Assembly (NCBI GenBank): GCA_016297645.1
Contig: JAEDGF010000041.1
Coordinates: 1-16,001 of the forward strand
Direction of reading: 5' to 3'
Origin: Clostridiaceae bacterium
Lineage (GTDB): Bacteria; Bacillota; Clostridia; Oscillospirales; Acutalibacteraceae
Length of the DNA: 16,001 nucleotides
Position numbers and translations under genes: made by a program. A model generated the notes under the pieces. The model saw only the letters and a list, made by a program, of their open reading frames with translations. It did no database searches and was not told the origin of the DNA. This document shows positions 6,868 through 15,467 of this stretch, piece after piece (the stretch's first letter is position 1; every line of letters begins with the position of its first letter).

Positions 6868-7223
6868 TCACGCGCCGAAAAGGACGCAAAGGCAGGCGAG
6901 TACACCGCACGCGTCACGGCGGTGAACGAGAAAAACGAAGTGATACTCAAAAAGGAAATAAAGGCTGTGGTGTGGAACTTTACGCTCCCGGACACGCCTG
7001 CAAACGATACGGCATCGGCAACTACGGCGAGAACGTTTGGGCGCTTTCCGGCGTACAGAGCGGCGAAACGGCTGCTTCGCAAAAGCTCACCGAGCAGGTC
7101 TATGATATGCTTCTCGAAAACAGACTTTCCCCGTACAAGCTACCGTACGATGTTCTTGACGAGCGCGCCGCAGTCCGATATTTCGTTACCAACTTTTCAT
7201 TTTTTTTCGGTGTTAACCGATAA
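6868..7223 (+). pseudogene. frameshifted fragment of a GH123/DUF4091-type glycoside hydrolase
   Basis: Two frames together read as one family. Frame 1 gives AKAGEYTARVTAVNEKNEV and EIKAVVWNFTLPDTPAND. Near 7000-7015 the match moves to frame 3, giving YGIGNYGENVWALSGV, YDMLLENRLSPYKLPYD and VLDERAAVRY. The VWNFxLPDTP and LLENRxSxYxLPYDxLDER pattern is, as I know it, the linker into the catalytic DUF4091/GH123-like barrel of extracellular glycosidases. A net one-base loss explains the shift. There is no start codon with a ribosome binding site, and the catalytic barrel beyond LDERA is missing. A stop at 6865-6867 closes the frame on the left. Relic of a larger gene; base composition matches the right part of the window. 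Confidence 0.65.
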
Positions 7224-7318
7224 TGCGCCTTTTTATACGGCATTGCACAATGTATAATGTGATATTTTATTTGAATTTTCGTTATTATAGTGCATGGTTG
7301 AACACATAAAACAAAATT

Positions 7319-7351
7319 CCCGGACTGTCTTTTGGCAATCCGGGGATTTTT
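7319..7351 (+). terminator. hairpin terminator in the 7224-7539 gap
   Basis: CCCGGACTGTC, TTTT loop, GGCAATCCGGG (one mismatch and one G-T pair), then GATTTTT. The minus-strand side also ends T-rich (AATTTTGTTTT), so it may work both ways. The rest of the gap holds a TATAAT without a good -35 (7253-7258) and the mutS2 tail repeat. Confidence 0.6.
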
Positions 7352-7403
7352 AGCTATTGGGGCTGTGCCGAATGCGGCACGCCGTTTGTGAATCGTGTGT
7401 TTG

Positions 7404-7438
7404 TTATTTCAGCGTTACGATTGTCACGCCGTTTTCGC
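7404..7438 (-). repeat. 35-bp direct copy of the mutS2 3' end (outer copy)
   Basis: Identical to 7540-7574 at an offset of 136 bases. It encodes the last codons of MutS2 (ENGVTIVTLK and stop) again, beyond the real stop. Further upstream in the same minus-strand frame it reads ATRVFKVNLCRKSS, which loosely recalls the MutS2 end CRFVKAFRLGVYGEG. Confidence 0.9.
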
Positions 7439-7496
7439 TGCTTTTTCGGCAAAGGTTGACCTTGAAAACTCTTGTTGCACGGTACGGTATACATAA

Positions 7497-7527
7497 AAGC
7501 GGCTGACCTGTTAAAGGCTTGCCGCTT
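7497..7527 (-). terminator. terminator of the PHP-VTT-galK-mutS2 operon
   Basis: On the minus strand AAGCGGC and GCCGCTT pair around a 17-base loop that can add CCT/AGG, followed by TTTTATG. It lies 13 bases past the mutS2 stop and between the two 35-bp repeats. Confidence 0.6.
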
Positions 7528-7539
7528 CATGAAAGCTTT

Positions 7540-7574
7540 TTATTTCAGCGTTACGATTGTCACGCCGTTTTCGC
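7540..7574 (-). repeat. 35-bp repeat, inner copy, forming the true mutS2 3' end
   Basis: This copy lies in the mutS2 reading frame and supplies its stop codon. Identical to 7404-7438. Confidence 0.9.
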
Positions 7575-9924
7575 CTTCGCCGTACACGCCGAGACGGAAG
7601 GCTTTTACGAACCGGCAGTTTTTGAGGTGCTTCTGCACGGCGGCTCTCAGTGCGCCGGTGCCTTTGCCGTGAATGACCGTGAATTCGCTTATATTTCTCA
7701 AAAGCATTTGGTCGATAAACGAATCGAGCGTGAAAAGAGCCTCGTCAACGGTCATGCCCCTGAGGTCGCAGCGGTTTTCCGCCGACGCGGTGAGCGAGCT
7801 TTCAATGCCCTTTGCGCGGGAAACTGTCGCGGAGGGCTTCTTTTTCTGCTTTTCGACAAGACGCAGCTTTTTGATGTCTACGCGCATACGCATAAGTCCG
7901 GTGCTGACGGCGACCGAGCCGTTTTTGTCCGGCAGCGCGTCCACGGTTCCCTCTTTGCCTATCTCGGTGATAAAAACGGTATCGCCGACTTTCAGCGCGC
8001 GCGGCAGAGTGTAGTCCTCGTTGTCGTAAACGGACGCGGTGACGGGATTTATGGAGCGGTCAAGCTCCGAAAGCCCCTTCTTCATCGCGCTTTTTGCCCT
8101 TCTGGCAAGCTCTGCCGGGTCCTTCGCTTCTTTCAGCTCCTTGCGCAGCTTCTCAACCTCTATCATGAGTGCGCCTGCCTGTCGCTTTGCGTTTTCGGAA
8201 AGGCGCAGTGCTTCGCCCCTTGCCTTGTCCAGCTCGCGCTCCATAACGGAGTCGGCTTCTTTGAGCTTCTTGTCCGCAAGGGCTGTCTTTTCGGCGAGGT
8301 CACGCCGCTCGCTTTCAAGACGGCGCTTCTCCTCCTCCATTTCAAGGCGAGTGCCTTCGAGCTTGTCCACGACATCCTCAAAGCGTGTGCTTTCGGACGA
8401 AACAAGCTCCTTCGCGCGTTCTATAAGCTCCTTGTCCATGCCGAGCCGTTCGCTTATCGCAAACGCATTTGAGCGGCCGGGGACACCTATCAGCAGACGG
8501 TAGGTCGGGCGCAGAGTCTTGACATCAAATTCGCAGCAGGCGTTTTCGACACGCGGTGTTTGCAGCGCGTAGCTTTTTAGTTCTGCGTAGTGCGTGGTCG
8601 CGGCGGTTTTCGCTCCGCTGAAAAACAGCCTTTCGAGGATAGCCGTTGCAAGAGCCGCACCCTCTACGGGGTCGGTTCCCGCGCCGAGCTCGTCTATAAG
8701 AACGAGCGAACGCTCGCCGCAGCGCGAGAGGATATCGACAATATTCACCATGTGCGACGAAAATGTCGAAAGCGACTGCTCGATGCTCTGTTCATCGCCT
8801 ATGTCGGCGAAAATATCCTTGTATATGCACACCCGGCTCTCGTCCGCCGCCGGTATCATGAGTCCGCAGGCAGCCATGAGGGAGATAAGACCGAGCGTTT
8901 TGATGGAAACGGTTTTGCCGCCGGTGTTCGGACCGGTTATGACGAGCGTGTCGAAATCCACTCCGAGCGAAATGTCGGTCGGGACGACCTTTTGGGGGTC
9001 GAGCAGCGGATGGCGCGCGCGGTTGAGTACGGTAATGCCCTGTGTGTTGAGAATGGGGACGCTTGCTTTCATCTTGTACGCCAGCTGTGCCTTTGCAAAA
9101 ATGAGGTCAAGCTCAACAAGGCATTCGTAGTTGTTTTTTGTCGTTTCGGCATAGTCGCCGACCTCAGCCGAAAGCTCGGCGAGAATGCGTTCTATTTCCT
9201 CTTTTTCCTTGCCCTGTAAAACGCGGATATCGTTGTTGGCTTCGACCACCGCAAGAGGCTCTACGAAAACGGTAGCGCCCGAGCCTGAGGTGTCGTGCAC
9301 CAGTCCTGCGACTTCGCCCCTGTACTCATTTTTTACGGGGACGACGAATCTGCCGTTTCGCTGCGTGATTATCGCGTCCTGCAAGAACTTTTGGTAGTGC
9401 GACGAGCGCACCATGCTTTCCAGCTTTTCTCTGATAGCCTGTGCGCGGCTTTTTATTTTCCGTCTTATGGACGCAAGCTCGGGGGAGGCGGAGTCCGCCA
9501 TTTCCTCCTCGCTTACTATCGAGTTGAAAATGCTGCTTTCGAGCGACCTGTTCGGCATGAGCGACGCGAAATACACATCGAGAACACTCTGGGCGCCCGG
9601 CTGCGAAAAACGCCACTCGGACAGCGAACGGATAACTCTTAAAACCTCGCCGACATCGAGCAGCTCGCGCATCGTGAGCGCTCCGCCTGCGGCGGCTCTT
9701 GCAAGTGAGGAGTTGACATTTTTTATCGCTCCGAACGAAGGACTGCCGAATTTTGCGAGCAGAACATACGCCGCGTCCGTCTGATTTATAAGCGTCTGCG
9801 CGTCGTAAAGCTCCGTCGCCGGAGTGAGTGAGAGGGCTGCTTCGCGGCTGTCCGCACATGAGGTGCAGTCCGCAAGCAGGTCGAGTATTTTATTTAATTC
9901 AAGTGCTTTATGGTGTTTATTCAT
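7540..9924 (-). CDS. mutS2: MutS2 ATPase/Smr protein (ribosome collision and recombination control)
   Basis: Cytoplasmic, 794 residues, normal length. In Bacillus subtilis MutS2 (also called RqcU) acts on collided ribosomes; in other species it suppresses homologous recombination. Order: core/clamp region 1-300, Walker A GPNTGGKT (331-338), Walker B LVLIDELGAGTDP (407-419), ABC-type GRSNAFAISERLG block near 480, a long Glu/Lys-rich coiled coil (about 510-620), a KOW-like strand region (EIGKEGTVDALPDKNGSVAV), and a C-terminal Smr domain with DLRG (720-723) and HGKGTGALR (752-760). The start has AAGGA 8-9 bases upstream and lies 6 bp after the galK stop, so it is translated from the operon mRNA. 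The mismatch-recognition domain of MutS is absent, as expected for MutS2. Confidence 0.97.
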   Translation of the reverse strand: MNKHHKALELNKILDLLADCTSCADSREAALSLTPATELYDAQTLINQTDAAYVLLAKFGSPSFGAIKNVNSSLARAAAGGALTMRELLDVGEVLRVIRSLSEWRFSQPGAQSVLDVYFASLMPNRSLESSIFNSIVSEEEMADSASPELASIRRKIKSRAQAIREKLESMVRSSHYQKFLQDAIITQRNGRFVVPVKNEYRGEVAGLVHDTSGSGATVFVEPLAVVEANNDIRVLQGKEKEEIERILAELSAEVGDYAETTKNNYECLVELDLIFAKAQLAYKMKASVPILNTQGITVLNRARHPLLDPQKVVPTDISLGVDFDTLVITGPNTGGKTVSIKTLGLISLMAACGLMIPAADESRVCIYKDIFADIGDEQSIEQSLSTFSSHMVNIVDILSRCGERSLVLIDELGAGTDPVEGAALATAILERLFFSGAKTAATTHYAELKSYALQTPRVENACCEFDVKTLRPTYRLLIGVPGRSNAFAISERLGMDKELIERAKELVSSESTRFEDVVDKLEGTRLEMEEEKRRLESERRDLAEKTALADKKLKEADSVMERELDKARGEALRLSENAKRQAGALMIEVEKLRKELKEAKDPAELARRAKSAMKKGLSELDRSINPVTASVYDNEDYTLPRALKVGDTVFITEIGKEGTVDALPDKNGSVAVSTGLMRMRVDIKKLRLVEKQKKKPSATVSRAKGIESSLTASAENRCDLRGMTVDEALFTLDSFIDQMLLRNISEFTVIHGKGTGALRAAVQKHLKNCRFVKAFRLGVYGEGENGVTIVTLK

Positions 9925-9930
9925 TATTCC

Positions 9931-11208
9931 TTATCGGACTTCGGTACCGCCGAAGGGACGGATGGACAGCACATAGCACGCGCCTTTACCGAAGATCCCC
10001 TCCATAGTATTTTTATATTTTTCAAGCATGGCGTTGGGTACAAACGCCTGAATCGTTCCGGCAAAGCCGCCGCCGTGGACGCGCCAAGCGCCCTTGCCTT
10101 CGAGAAGTCGGTGGCTTACGGCAAGCGCAAGCGACACGGGCTGCGAGGGCGACGAAACCGAGAAAACATTCTGATTGTACATATAGGATGAGTTGCCGGA
10201 GTCTATGACGAGCGCCTTGAAGCTCTCGAAATCGCCGTCTTTGAGGGCTTTCGCCTCTTTTTCAACGCGGCGGTTGTCCTCGTAGAAGTGCAGCGCTCTG
10301 AGAAGCGGTCTTTCGCCGAGCTTATCGCGGATAGCGCCGAGGTTTGCGAGAACATCCTCCTCGGGAGTGTCGCGAAGGCACTTCTTGCCGAAGAAGCCCG
10401 CAACGGCTTCCATCTCTCTGCGTATCGCCGCATATTCGTCCGTGAGGTCTGCGTGGTCGGCGCGCGTATCGACTATGCACAGCGAATGTCCGCATGAGGC
10501 AAAATCGAACTCAACGGGCGTGATTACGGGCACTTCGGGGTCGGCAAAGTCGATTTCGACAAAGCTGCCCACCGAACACGCCATCTGATCCATGAGTCCG
10601 CAGGGCTTGCCGAAGAAAACATTCTCGGCGTACTGGGCTATCTGCGCTATTTCCACCGGAGAAATTTTTCCGTCGTTATATAAGTAGTTGAGTATAGTTC
10701 CGACAAGCACCTCGAAGGACGCAGAGGAGGACATTCCCGAGCCTTTGAGAACATTGTTCACGGTCACCGCGTCAAAGCCGCCTATCTTGTAGCCGAGCTG
10801 AACAAAGCGCGCTGCGACTCCGCGAACGAGCGCAACGGACTTGTCTTTTTCGTTCTCCTGCGGAACGAGGACATTGAGGTCGACCGTGTCGCCGGGGTAG
10901 CCCTTTGAAAAGACTCTGATTATTCCGCTGTCGTTTTTCGAAGCGCACGCGACCGCGTCAAGGTTTATCGCGGCCGCGAGAACCTGTCCGTGGTTGTGGT
11001 CGGTGTGGTTGCCGCACACCTCCGTTCTGCCGGGTGCGGAGAAGAAGCGGATGTTTTCACCCTCGCCGAGTGCGTCCTCGTAAAACGAGCAGAGCTCCGC
11101 ATATCTCTGTCTTTGCGCGTCAAGCTCCTTTTCGCCGTAAACGCGCACGAGTGCGGAATCGAATCCGCCGTTTTCAATGGTATTTTTAACTTCTTTAATG
11201 TTGTTCAT
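9931..11208 (-). CDS. galK: galactokinase
   Basis: GHMP-family kinase that phosphorylates alpha-D-galactose at C1 with ATP, first committed step of the Leloir pathway; 425 residues. The galactokinase signature PGRTEVCGNHTDHNHG (59-74), the ATP-binding loop KGSGMSSSASFE (155-166), CGLMDQMACSVGS with the catalytic Asp207, and the motif 3 stretch RVHGGGFAGT (about 376-385) are all present. The N-terminus before the signature is about 58 residues, some 30 longer than in E. coli-type GalK. Its start lies inside the end of the VTT gene (14-bp overlap), with AAAGGA within the upstream gene, implying translational coupling. No galT, galE or galactose transporter is in the window, so the Leloir genes are scattered. 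Well preserved; assignment is firm. Confidence 0.96.
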   Translation of the reverse strand: MNNIKEVKNTIENGGFDSALVRVYGEKELDAQRQRYAELCSFYEDALGEGENIRFFSAPGRTEVCGNHTDHNHGQVLAAAINLDAVACASKNDSGIIRVFSKGYPGDTVDLNVLVPQENEKDKSVALVRGVAARFVQLGYKIGGFDAVTVNNVLKGSGMSSSASFEVLVGTILNYLYNDGKISPVEIAQIAQYAENVFFGKPCGLMDQMACSVGSFVEIDFADPEVPVITPVEFDFASCGHSLCIVDTRADHADLTDEYAAIRREMEAVAGFFGKKCLRDTPEEDVLANLGAIRDKLGERPLLRALHFYEDNRRVEKEAKALKDGDFESFKALVIDSGNSSYMYNQNVFSVSSPSQPVSLALAVSHRLLEGKGAWRVHGGGFAGTIQAFVPNAMLEKYKNTMEGIFGKGACYVLSIRPFGGTEVR

Positions 11209-11962
11209 CTGACTGTTTTTCCTTTCGGGATTTTTGTGTATATTTGTGTGTAACGAGCAGGATCGCCCTCAAAAAGAAGAACGAGAAGCCCGTGACTATA
11301 AGCAGTAAAATTATCGGCAGGTAGAACGCCGTAGAAAGAGGGTCGTAGACATTGTTGCCTATGAACGAGTACGACACGAGCCGGGGCAGCAGCGCCGCCG
11401 AGGAGATTATCATATATTTCATGAACGGGTACTCAAAGCTCCCGTAAAGCTGACTTACGGTATTGTACGGGAACAGCGGAACTATTCGTATAGCCAAAAG
11501 CACAATGGGATTTCCTCTGCCGTCCACCTCGAAAATGCGGCTTATTATCGGGTTCTTTTTCAGTATTTTATTGAGATATCCCTCACCCATCTGAATGCCC
11601 GTGTAGTATCTGAACGCCGCCGTGAAAACCATTCCGACAAGATTTATAAGAAACGACTGCCTTGGGGGAAAGACCATGGCGGTGGTCATGTATATTATCG
11701 CGTACGGAATGACCGCCGACAGGCTTCGCAGAATGAACAGCAGGAAAATCACGATTATTATCAGCCACTTGTTTTCCAGCGCCGCAACAGACGCTTCGAA
11801 ATCGCTGAGAAAAACAAGATATTGGGCGTATTTTTCCTGAATCGTATTTACGCGCATGACATTAAACAGCACCGCTAAAACGGCGGCACCGATAAAGCAG
11901 GTTATTCCCAATGCTTTGAGGAGCCGCGGTATCGCAAGCTCCCGGTTAAATCGTTCGGACAA
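11195..11962 (-). CDS. VTT-domain (TVP38/TMEM64, DedA-like) membrane protein
   Basis: Polytopic inner-membrane protein of 255 residues. Hydrophobic segments at about 14-36, 66-98, 103-120, 150-170, 185-200 and 212-240, the last followed by a basic tail (HKYTQKSRKEKQ). The family hallmark IRIVPLFPYNTVSQLYGS and the FRYYTGIQMGEG re-entrant region are present. The superfamily contains lipid flippases or scramblases and putative half-proton-dependent transporters in bacteria; the exact substrate is not fixed by sequence. The gene starts 54 bp after the PHP gene and overlaps galK by 14 bp. Its operon placement with galK and mutS2 offers no clear functional clue. Confidence 0.88.
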   Translation of the reverse strand: MSERFNRELAIPRLLKALGITCFIGAAVLAVLFNVMRVNTIQEKYAQYLVFLSDFEASVAALENKWLIIIVIFLLFILRSLSAVIPYAIIYMTTAMVFPPRQSFLINLVGMVFTAAFRYYTGIQMGEGYLNKILKKNPIISRIFEVDGRGNPIVLLAIRIVPLFPYNTVSQLYGSFEYPFMKYMIISSAALLPRLVSYSFIGNNVYDPLSTAFYLPIILLLIVTGFSFFFLRAILLVTHKYTQKSRKEKQSDEQH

Positions 11963-12016
11963 GAATTCAGCTCCCGTGTGTTCAGAGTTTTGTTTTTTTG
12001 CCGGCGCGGGCTTTGC

Positions 12017-13426
12017 TCAGAACGCGAAATATTTTTCGCGCATTGCCTGCATTCTGCCGCTCATCACTTTGAGTGTTGCGAGGGCGTTTTCCTTTTCTCC
12101 GGGCGTGCCGAAGAATACGCGCTGCATGAGCCGACCCTCCTCGAAGCACGCGTCGTCGTGCAGCGGGAACCAGTTTTTAAGGAGGAAGCACGCGTAGCGG
12201 ACATATCTCATCTCGCCCACAAGGCGGAATTCCTCGCTTATCGTGTCTACCGCGACGCTCCTGAATGCTTTTATCGAATCTATGAGCGCCTTTCTCTCGT
12301 TTTCGGGGGAGAATACTATCGTGGAGCAGATAAACGCGTTTCTGTTTTCGGGCGTGCAGTTGTGGCTGTCGGTGCTGCCGACTACGGGGTAGCGGTATCC
12401 GCGCGCTTTGTCCTCGTAGTATCTTATTGCCTGGAAGCCGTTTTGCTCGAAGTAGTTTTCGCCGCCGAGTACCTCGAACGCGTCAAATATTTTGTTCTCT
12501 GCAAGCCAGTCGTTGAGCGCGTCCGCGTCGTGGAAGGCTTCGCGTGTTATCCATGTCGGGTGGGGGAATATTGCGAGTCCGCCCGCGTTTCTTATCTCGT
12601 TATAGAGCCAGCGGAGAACGCCTGCGTTTCTCGGGTCGACATTTTCGGGGCAGACCGATTTTTCCGCTTCGATAAGGGCGGACATTTTCTCGTCAAATTC
12701 CTCTTTTGTCATGACCTCGGGGCAGCTTTCGCGGATCGAGCGGAACTTCTTGTCCTTGCCCGCTTCTTCGTTGCACGAGCCTTCGATAAGCGCGTTTATG
12801 CTGTACTCTCCGCCGAAGTTTATCGTGTGCGGGTCGACGGTAAAGCCCTTTATCGGGGGCAGGTGTACCTCCTCGCCCGGGATAAGCGCGTAGTCCGTGG
12901 GGATATTTTTGAAGCTCTCGATGGCTTCAAGCGAAGGATAGTAGCGGCGGTGGTCGGTTATTGCGAGAAAGTCATATCCGTGTCCGCGGTAGGAAGCCGC
13001 GACCATCTCCGGAGTCTGATTGCCGTCCGAGCGGCAGGTGTGCATATGCAGGTCGCCGATAAAGGGATACTTGCCGACAAGCTCGTTTTCGACCGCATAG
13101 ACGGCATATACGAAATTTTTTCTTCTGTCGCCGTCCGTGCATTCCGCCGAAATGCGGTATTCGCCCTCGTGCGGAAAAACGGAGTCTATAACAAAATTGC
13201 CGTTTTCGTCGGGCGTGAACGGAACCTCCGCCTCGAACGCCGAGGGGGGATTGTGCGCCGCGCTGCCGCCGCTGAGCCATGTTATCTTTGCCGTACAAGC
13301 TTTACCGGGACAGAAAAATCTCTCGCCGCCCGCCGTGTTTATATGTACCGCAGTCTGTTTGCCCGCTTCGAAAACCTTCGGGAAAACATCGTATGTCCAA
13401 AGTTCGCTTCTTCTCTTAAATGCCAT
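12017..13426 (-). CDS. PHP-domain metal-dependent phosphoesterase with N-terminal beta domain
   Basis: 469 residues. Residues 1-118 form a beta-rich module (SELWTYDVFPKVFEAGKQTA) that could be immunoglobulin-like. Residues 120-430 are a PHP domain: GDLHMHTCRSDG (His127, His129, Asp134), ITDHR (Asp158, His159), PGEEVHL (Glu185/186, His188), IFPHPTW (His289) and STDSHN (Asp353, His355). All expected metal ligands are present. It resembles CehA/McbA-type hydrolases; the substrate is unknown. No signal peptide is visible, so it acts inside the cell. The start ATG 13424-13426 has GAGAGG a few bases upstream and begins with MAFKRRSE; an in-frame upstream start at 13504 adds a basic extension lacking a ribosome binding site and would lie at the promoter. 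First gene of a four-gene minus-strand operon. Confidence 0.88.
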   Translation of the reverse strand: MAFKRRSELWTYDVFPKVFEAGKQTAVHINTAGGERFFCPGKACTAKITWLSGGSAAHNPPSAFEAEVPFTPDENGNFVIDSVFPHEGEYRISAECTDGDRRKNFVYAVYAVENELVGKYPFIGDLHMHTCRSDGNQTPEMVAASYRGHGYDFLAITDHRRYYPSLEAIESFKNIPTDYALIPGEEVHLPPIKGFTVDPHTINFGGEYSINALIEGSCNEEAGKDKKFRSIRESCPEVMTKEEFDEKMSALIEAEKSVCPENVDPRNAGVLRWLYNEIRNAGGLAIFPHPTWITREAFHDADALNDWLAENKIFDAFEVLGGENYFEQNGFQAIRYYEDKARGYRYPVVGSTDSHNCTPENRNAFICSTIVFSPENERKALIDSIKAFRSVAVDTISEEFRLVGEMRYVRYACFLLKNWFPLHDDACFEEGRLMQRVFFGTPGEKENALATLKVMSGRMQAMREKYFAF

Positions 13427-13494
13427 TGTTTCCTCTCTCCCTGAAAAAAACGGTTTTATTTCCTGATTTTTGTGCCGAAAAGATATTCCGATAT

Positions 13495-13524
13495 ATTCTA
13501 ACATAAACCGGGGGCAAAAATCAA
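13495..13524 (-). promoter_or_regulatory. promoter of the PHP-VTT-galK-mutS2 operon
   Basis: Minus strand: TTGATT (13519-13524), 18-bp spacer, TAGAAT (13495-13500) preceded by TGT, an extended -10. Confidence 0.65.
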
Positions 13525-13546
13525 CGAAAGATGAAAATAATTACTA

Positions 13547-13575
13547 TTGATTTTTTCGTCGGAATTTGTTATTAT
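13547..13575 (+). promoter_or_regulatory. promoter of the typA-zapA operon
   Basis: TTGATT (13547-13552), 17-bp spacer, TATTAT (13570-13575) preceded by TGT. It is back to back with the PHP promoter; the two -35 boxes are 22 bp apart and share the same hexamer. Confidence 0.65.
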
Positions 13576-13609
13576 TAGCAGATGTATAAATAGTATTGAA
13601 GGTGAAATT

Positions 13610-15430
13610 TTGAGCAAGCGTGAAGATATCAGAAATATCGCAATTATAGCTCATGTTGACCACGGCAAGACAACACTTGTTGACAAGCTCCTGAAACAGA
13701 GCGGAACATTCAGGGACAATGAAGTGGTCGCGGACAGAGTAATGGATTCCAACGATCTCGAAAGAGAGCGCGGAATTACCATTCTTTCAAAAAACACATC
13801 CGTTAATTACAAGGGCGTGAAGATAAATATTGTCGACACTCCCGGCCATGCCGATTTCGGCGGCGAGGTCGAGCGCATAATGACAATGGTAGACGGCGTT
13901 CTGCTTCTTGTCGATGCATTCGAGGGCTGTATGCCCCAGACGCGCTTCGTGCTTTCGAAGGCACTCGCACTCAAAAAGCGTCCGCTTGTCGTAATAAACA
14001 AGATAGACCGTCCCGGCGCGCGCCCCGAGGAAGTGATCGACGAAGTTCTCGACCTGTTTATCGAGCTCGGCGCAGATGAGGATCAGATTGAATTCCCTGT
14101 TATCTTCGCATCGGCAAGGGACGGCTACGCTTCTCTCGACAAGGACGCGAGAAGCGGCGATATGCGTCCGCTGCTTGACGCTATTCTCGAATATATTCCC
14201 GCTCCCGAGGGCGATTTGGACGGCCCCTTGCAGCTCCTGTTTTCGAGCCTTGACTACGACGATTATGTCGGCAGAATAGGTGTCGGACGCATTGAGCGCG
14301 GCGAGATTCACGACGGTCAGCAGGTTATTCTCTGCAAGCAGGACGGCGAAAAGCAGAAAACGAAGGTTTCGCGCCTTTATCAGTTCACCGGACTCGGCAG
14401 AACCGAAACCACCTCCGCAAAAATGGGCGATATCGTCGCCGTTTCGGGTATCGAGGGTCTTAACATCGGCGAAACGATATGCGACCCCGAGCATATAGAT
14501 CCCCTCCCGTTCGTCAAAATCGATGAGCCGACTCTTTCAATGACCTTCCTTGTCAACGACTCGCCGTTTGCGGGCAGAGAGGGCAAGTTCGTCACCTCCC
14601 GCAAGCTGCGCGAAAGACTTTTCAAAGAGGTCGAAACGAATGTCAGCATGAAGGTCGAGGAGACCGAAACCACCGACGCATTTAAGGTTTCCGGCAGAGG
14701 CGAGCTGCACCTGTCCATTCTTATCGAAACAATGCGCCGTCAGGGCTACGAGTTCCAGGTTTCGAGCGCAAAGGTCATCTACAAGACGATAGACGGCGTT
14801 CTCAACGAGCCTATGGAGCTGCTTATCGTCGAAGTGCCTACCGATTATGTCGGCGCGGTCATGGAAAAGATAGGTTCGCGCAAGGGCGAGCTTGAAAACA
14901 TGGGAACGCGCGACGGCGGCACCACCCACCTCGAATTCAAGATTCCCGCAAGGGGACTTATCGGCTACCGTTCGGAGTTCTTGACGGATACGAACGGCTA
15001 CGGCATAATGAACAACCTGTTTGCGGGCTACGAGCCTTATAAGGGCGATATGCAGGTGCGTGAGCACGGCTCTATCATCGCTCACGAAACGGGCGAAAGC
15101 ACGGGCTACGGTCTGTTCAACACTCAGGAGAGAGGCCGCCTTTTCATCGGCCCCGGCGTACAGGTGTACGAGGGAATGATCGTCGGCGAATGCTCGAAGG
15201 CTGAGGATATCGTCTGCAATGTCTGCAAGAAAAAGCAGATGACAAACACCCGTGCGGCAGGCTCGGACGAAGCTCTCCGCCTTGTCCCCCACTCGGTGCT
15301 GAGCCTTGAACAGTGCATGGAGTTCCTCTCGGATGACGAGCTGCTCGAAGTTACTCCGCAGTCGCTCCGTCTGAGAAAAAAGATACTTTCAAAGGAACAG
15401 CGCATGAAGCAGCAGTTCCACAAAAACTGA
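13610..15430 (+). CDS. typA: translational GTPase TypA/BipA
   Basis: Ribosome-associated EF-G-like GTPase that assists 50S assembly and growth under stress; 606 residues, the usual family length. G1 AHVDHGKTT (14-22), switch RERGITIL (near 53-60), G3 DTPGHADFGG (near 76), G4 NKIDRPGARP, then domain 2, the EF-G-like SGRGELHLSILIETMRRQGYE, and the BipA C-terminal domain with ARGLIGYRSEFLTDT, VREHGSIIAHETGESTGYG and RLRKKIL. The start is TTG 13610-13612: GAAGGTG lies 5-6 bases upstream and the protein then begins MSKREDIRNIAIIAHVDHG as relatives do. An upstream TTG (13547) is in the -35 box and cannot be the start. It is 37 bp ahead of zapA and probably co-transcribed. Confidence 0.97.
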   Translation: MSKREDIRNIAIIAHVDHGKTTLVDKLLKQSGTFRDNEVVADRVMDSNDLERERGITILSKNTSVNYKGVKINIVDTPGHADFGGEVERIMTMVDGVLLLVDAFEGCMPQTRFVLSKALALKKRPLVVINKIDRPGARPEEVIDEVLDLFIELGADEDQIEFPVIFASARDGYASLDKDARSGDMRPLLDAILEYIPAPEGDLDGPLQLLFSSLDYDDYVGRIGVGRIERGEIHDGQQVILCKQDGEKQKTKVSRLYQFTGLGRTETTSAKMGDIVAVSGIEGLNIGETICDPEHIDPLPFVKIDEPTLSMTFLVNDSPFAGREGKFVTSRKLRERLFKEVETNVSMKVEETETTDAFKVSGRGELHLSILIETMRRQGYEFQVSSAKVIYKTIDGVLNEPMELLIVEVPTDYVGAVMEKIGSRKGELENMGTRDGGTTHLEFKIPARGLIGYRSEFLTDTNGYGIMNNLFAGYEPYKGDMQVREHGSIIAHETGESTGYGLFNTQERGRLFIGPGVQVYEGMIVGECSKAEDIVCNVCKKKQMTNTRAAGSDEALRLVPHSVLSLEQCMEFLSDDELLEVTPQSLRLRKKILSKEQRMKQQFHKN

Positions 15431-15467
15431 TTCCGCGGCAAAAATAACGAAAAGGAGCGAAACGCAT

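Noticed and set aside
7519..8472. 317-codon plus-strand open frame opposite mutS2
   Set aside because: Lies wholly antisense to a firmly identified gene, has no ribosome binding site, and its Cys/Arg/Phe-rich translation is typical of a reverse-strand shadow.
11978..13444. 488-codon plus-strand open frame opposite the PHP gene
   Set aside because: Long only because of the host codon pattern; the minus-strand protein has complete PHP metal motifs, the plus-strand one has no family features.
14537..15292. Minus-strand open frames inside typA
   Set aside because: Antisense shadows of a highly conserved GTPase gene.
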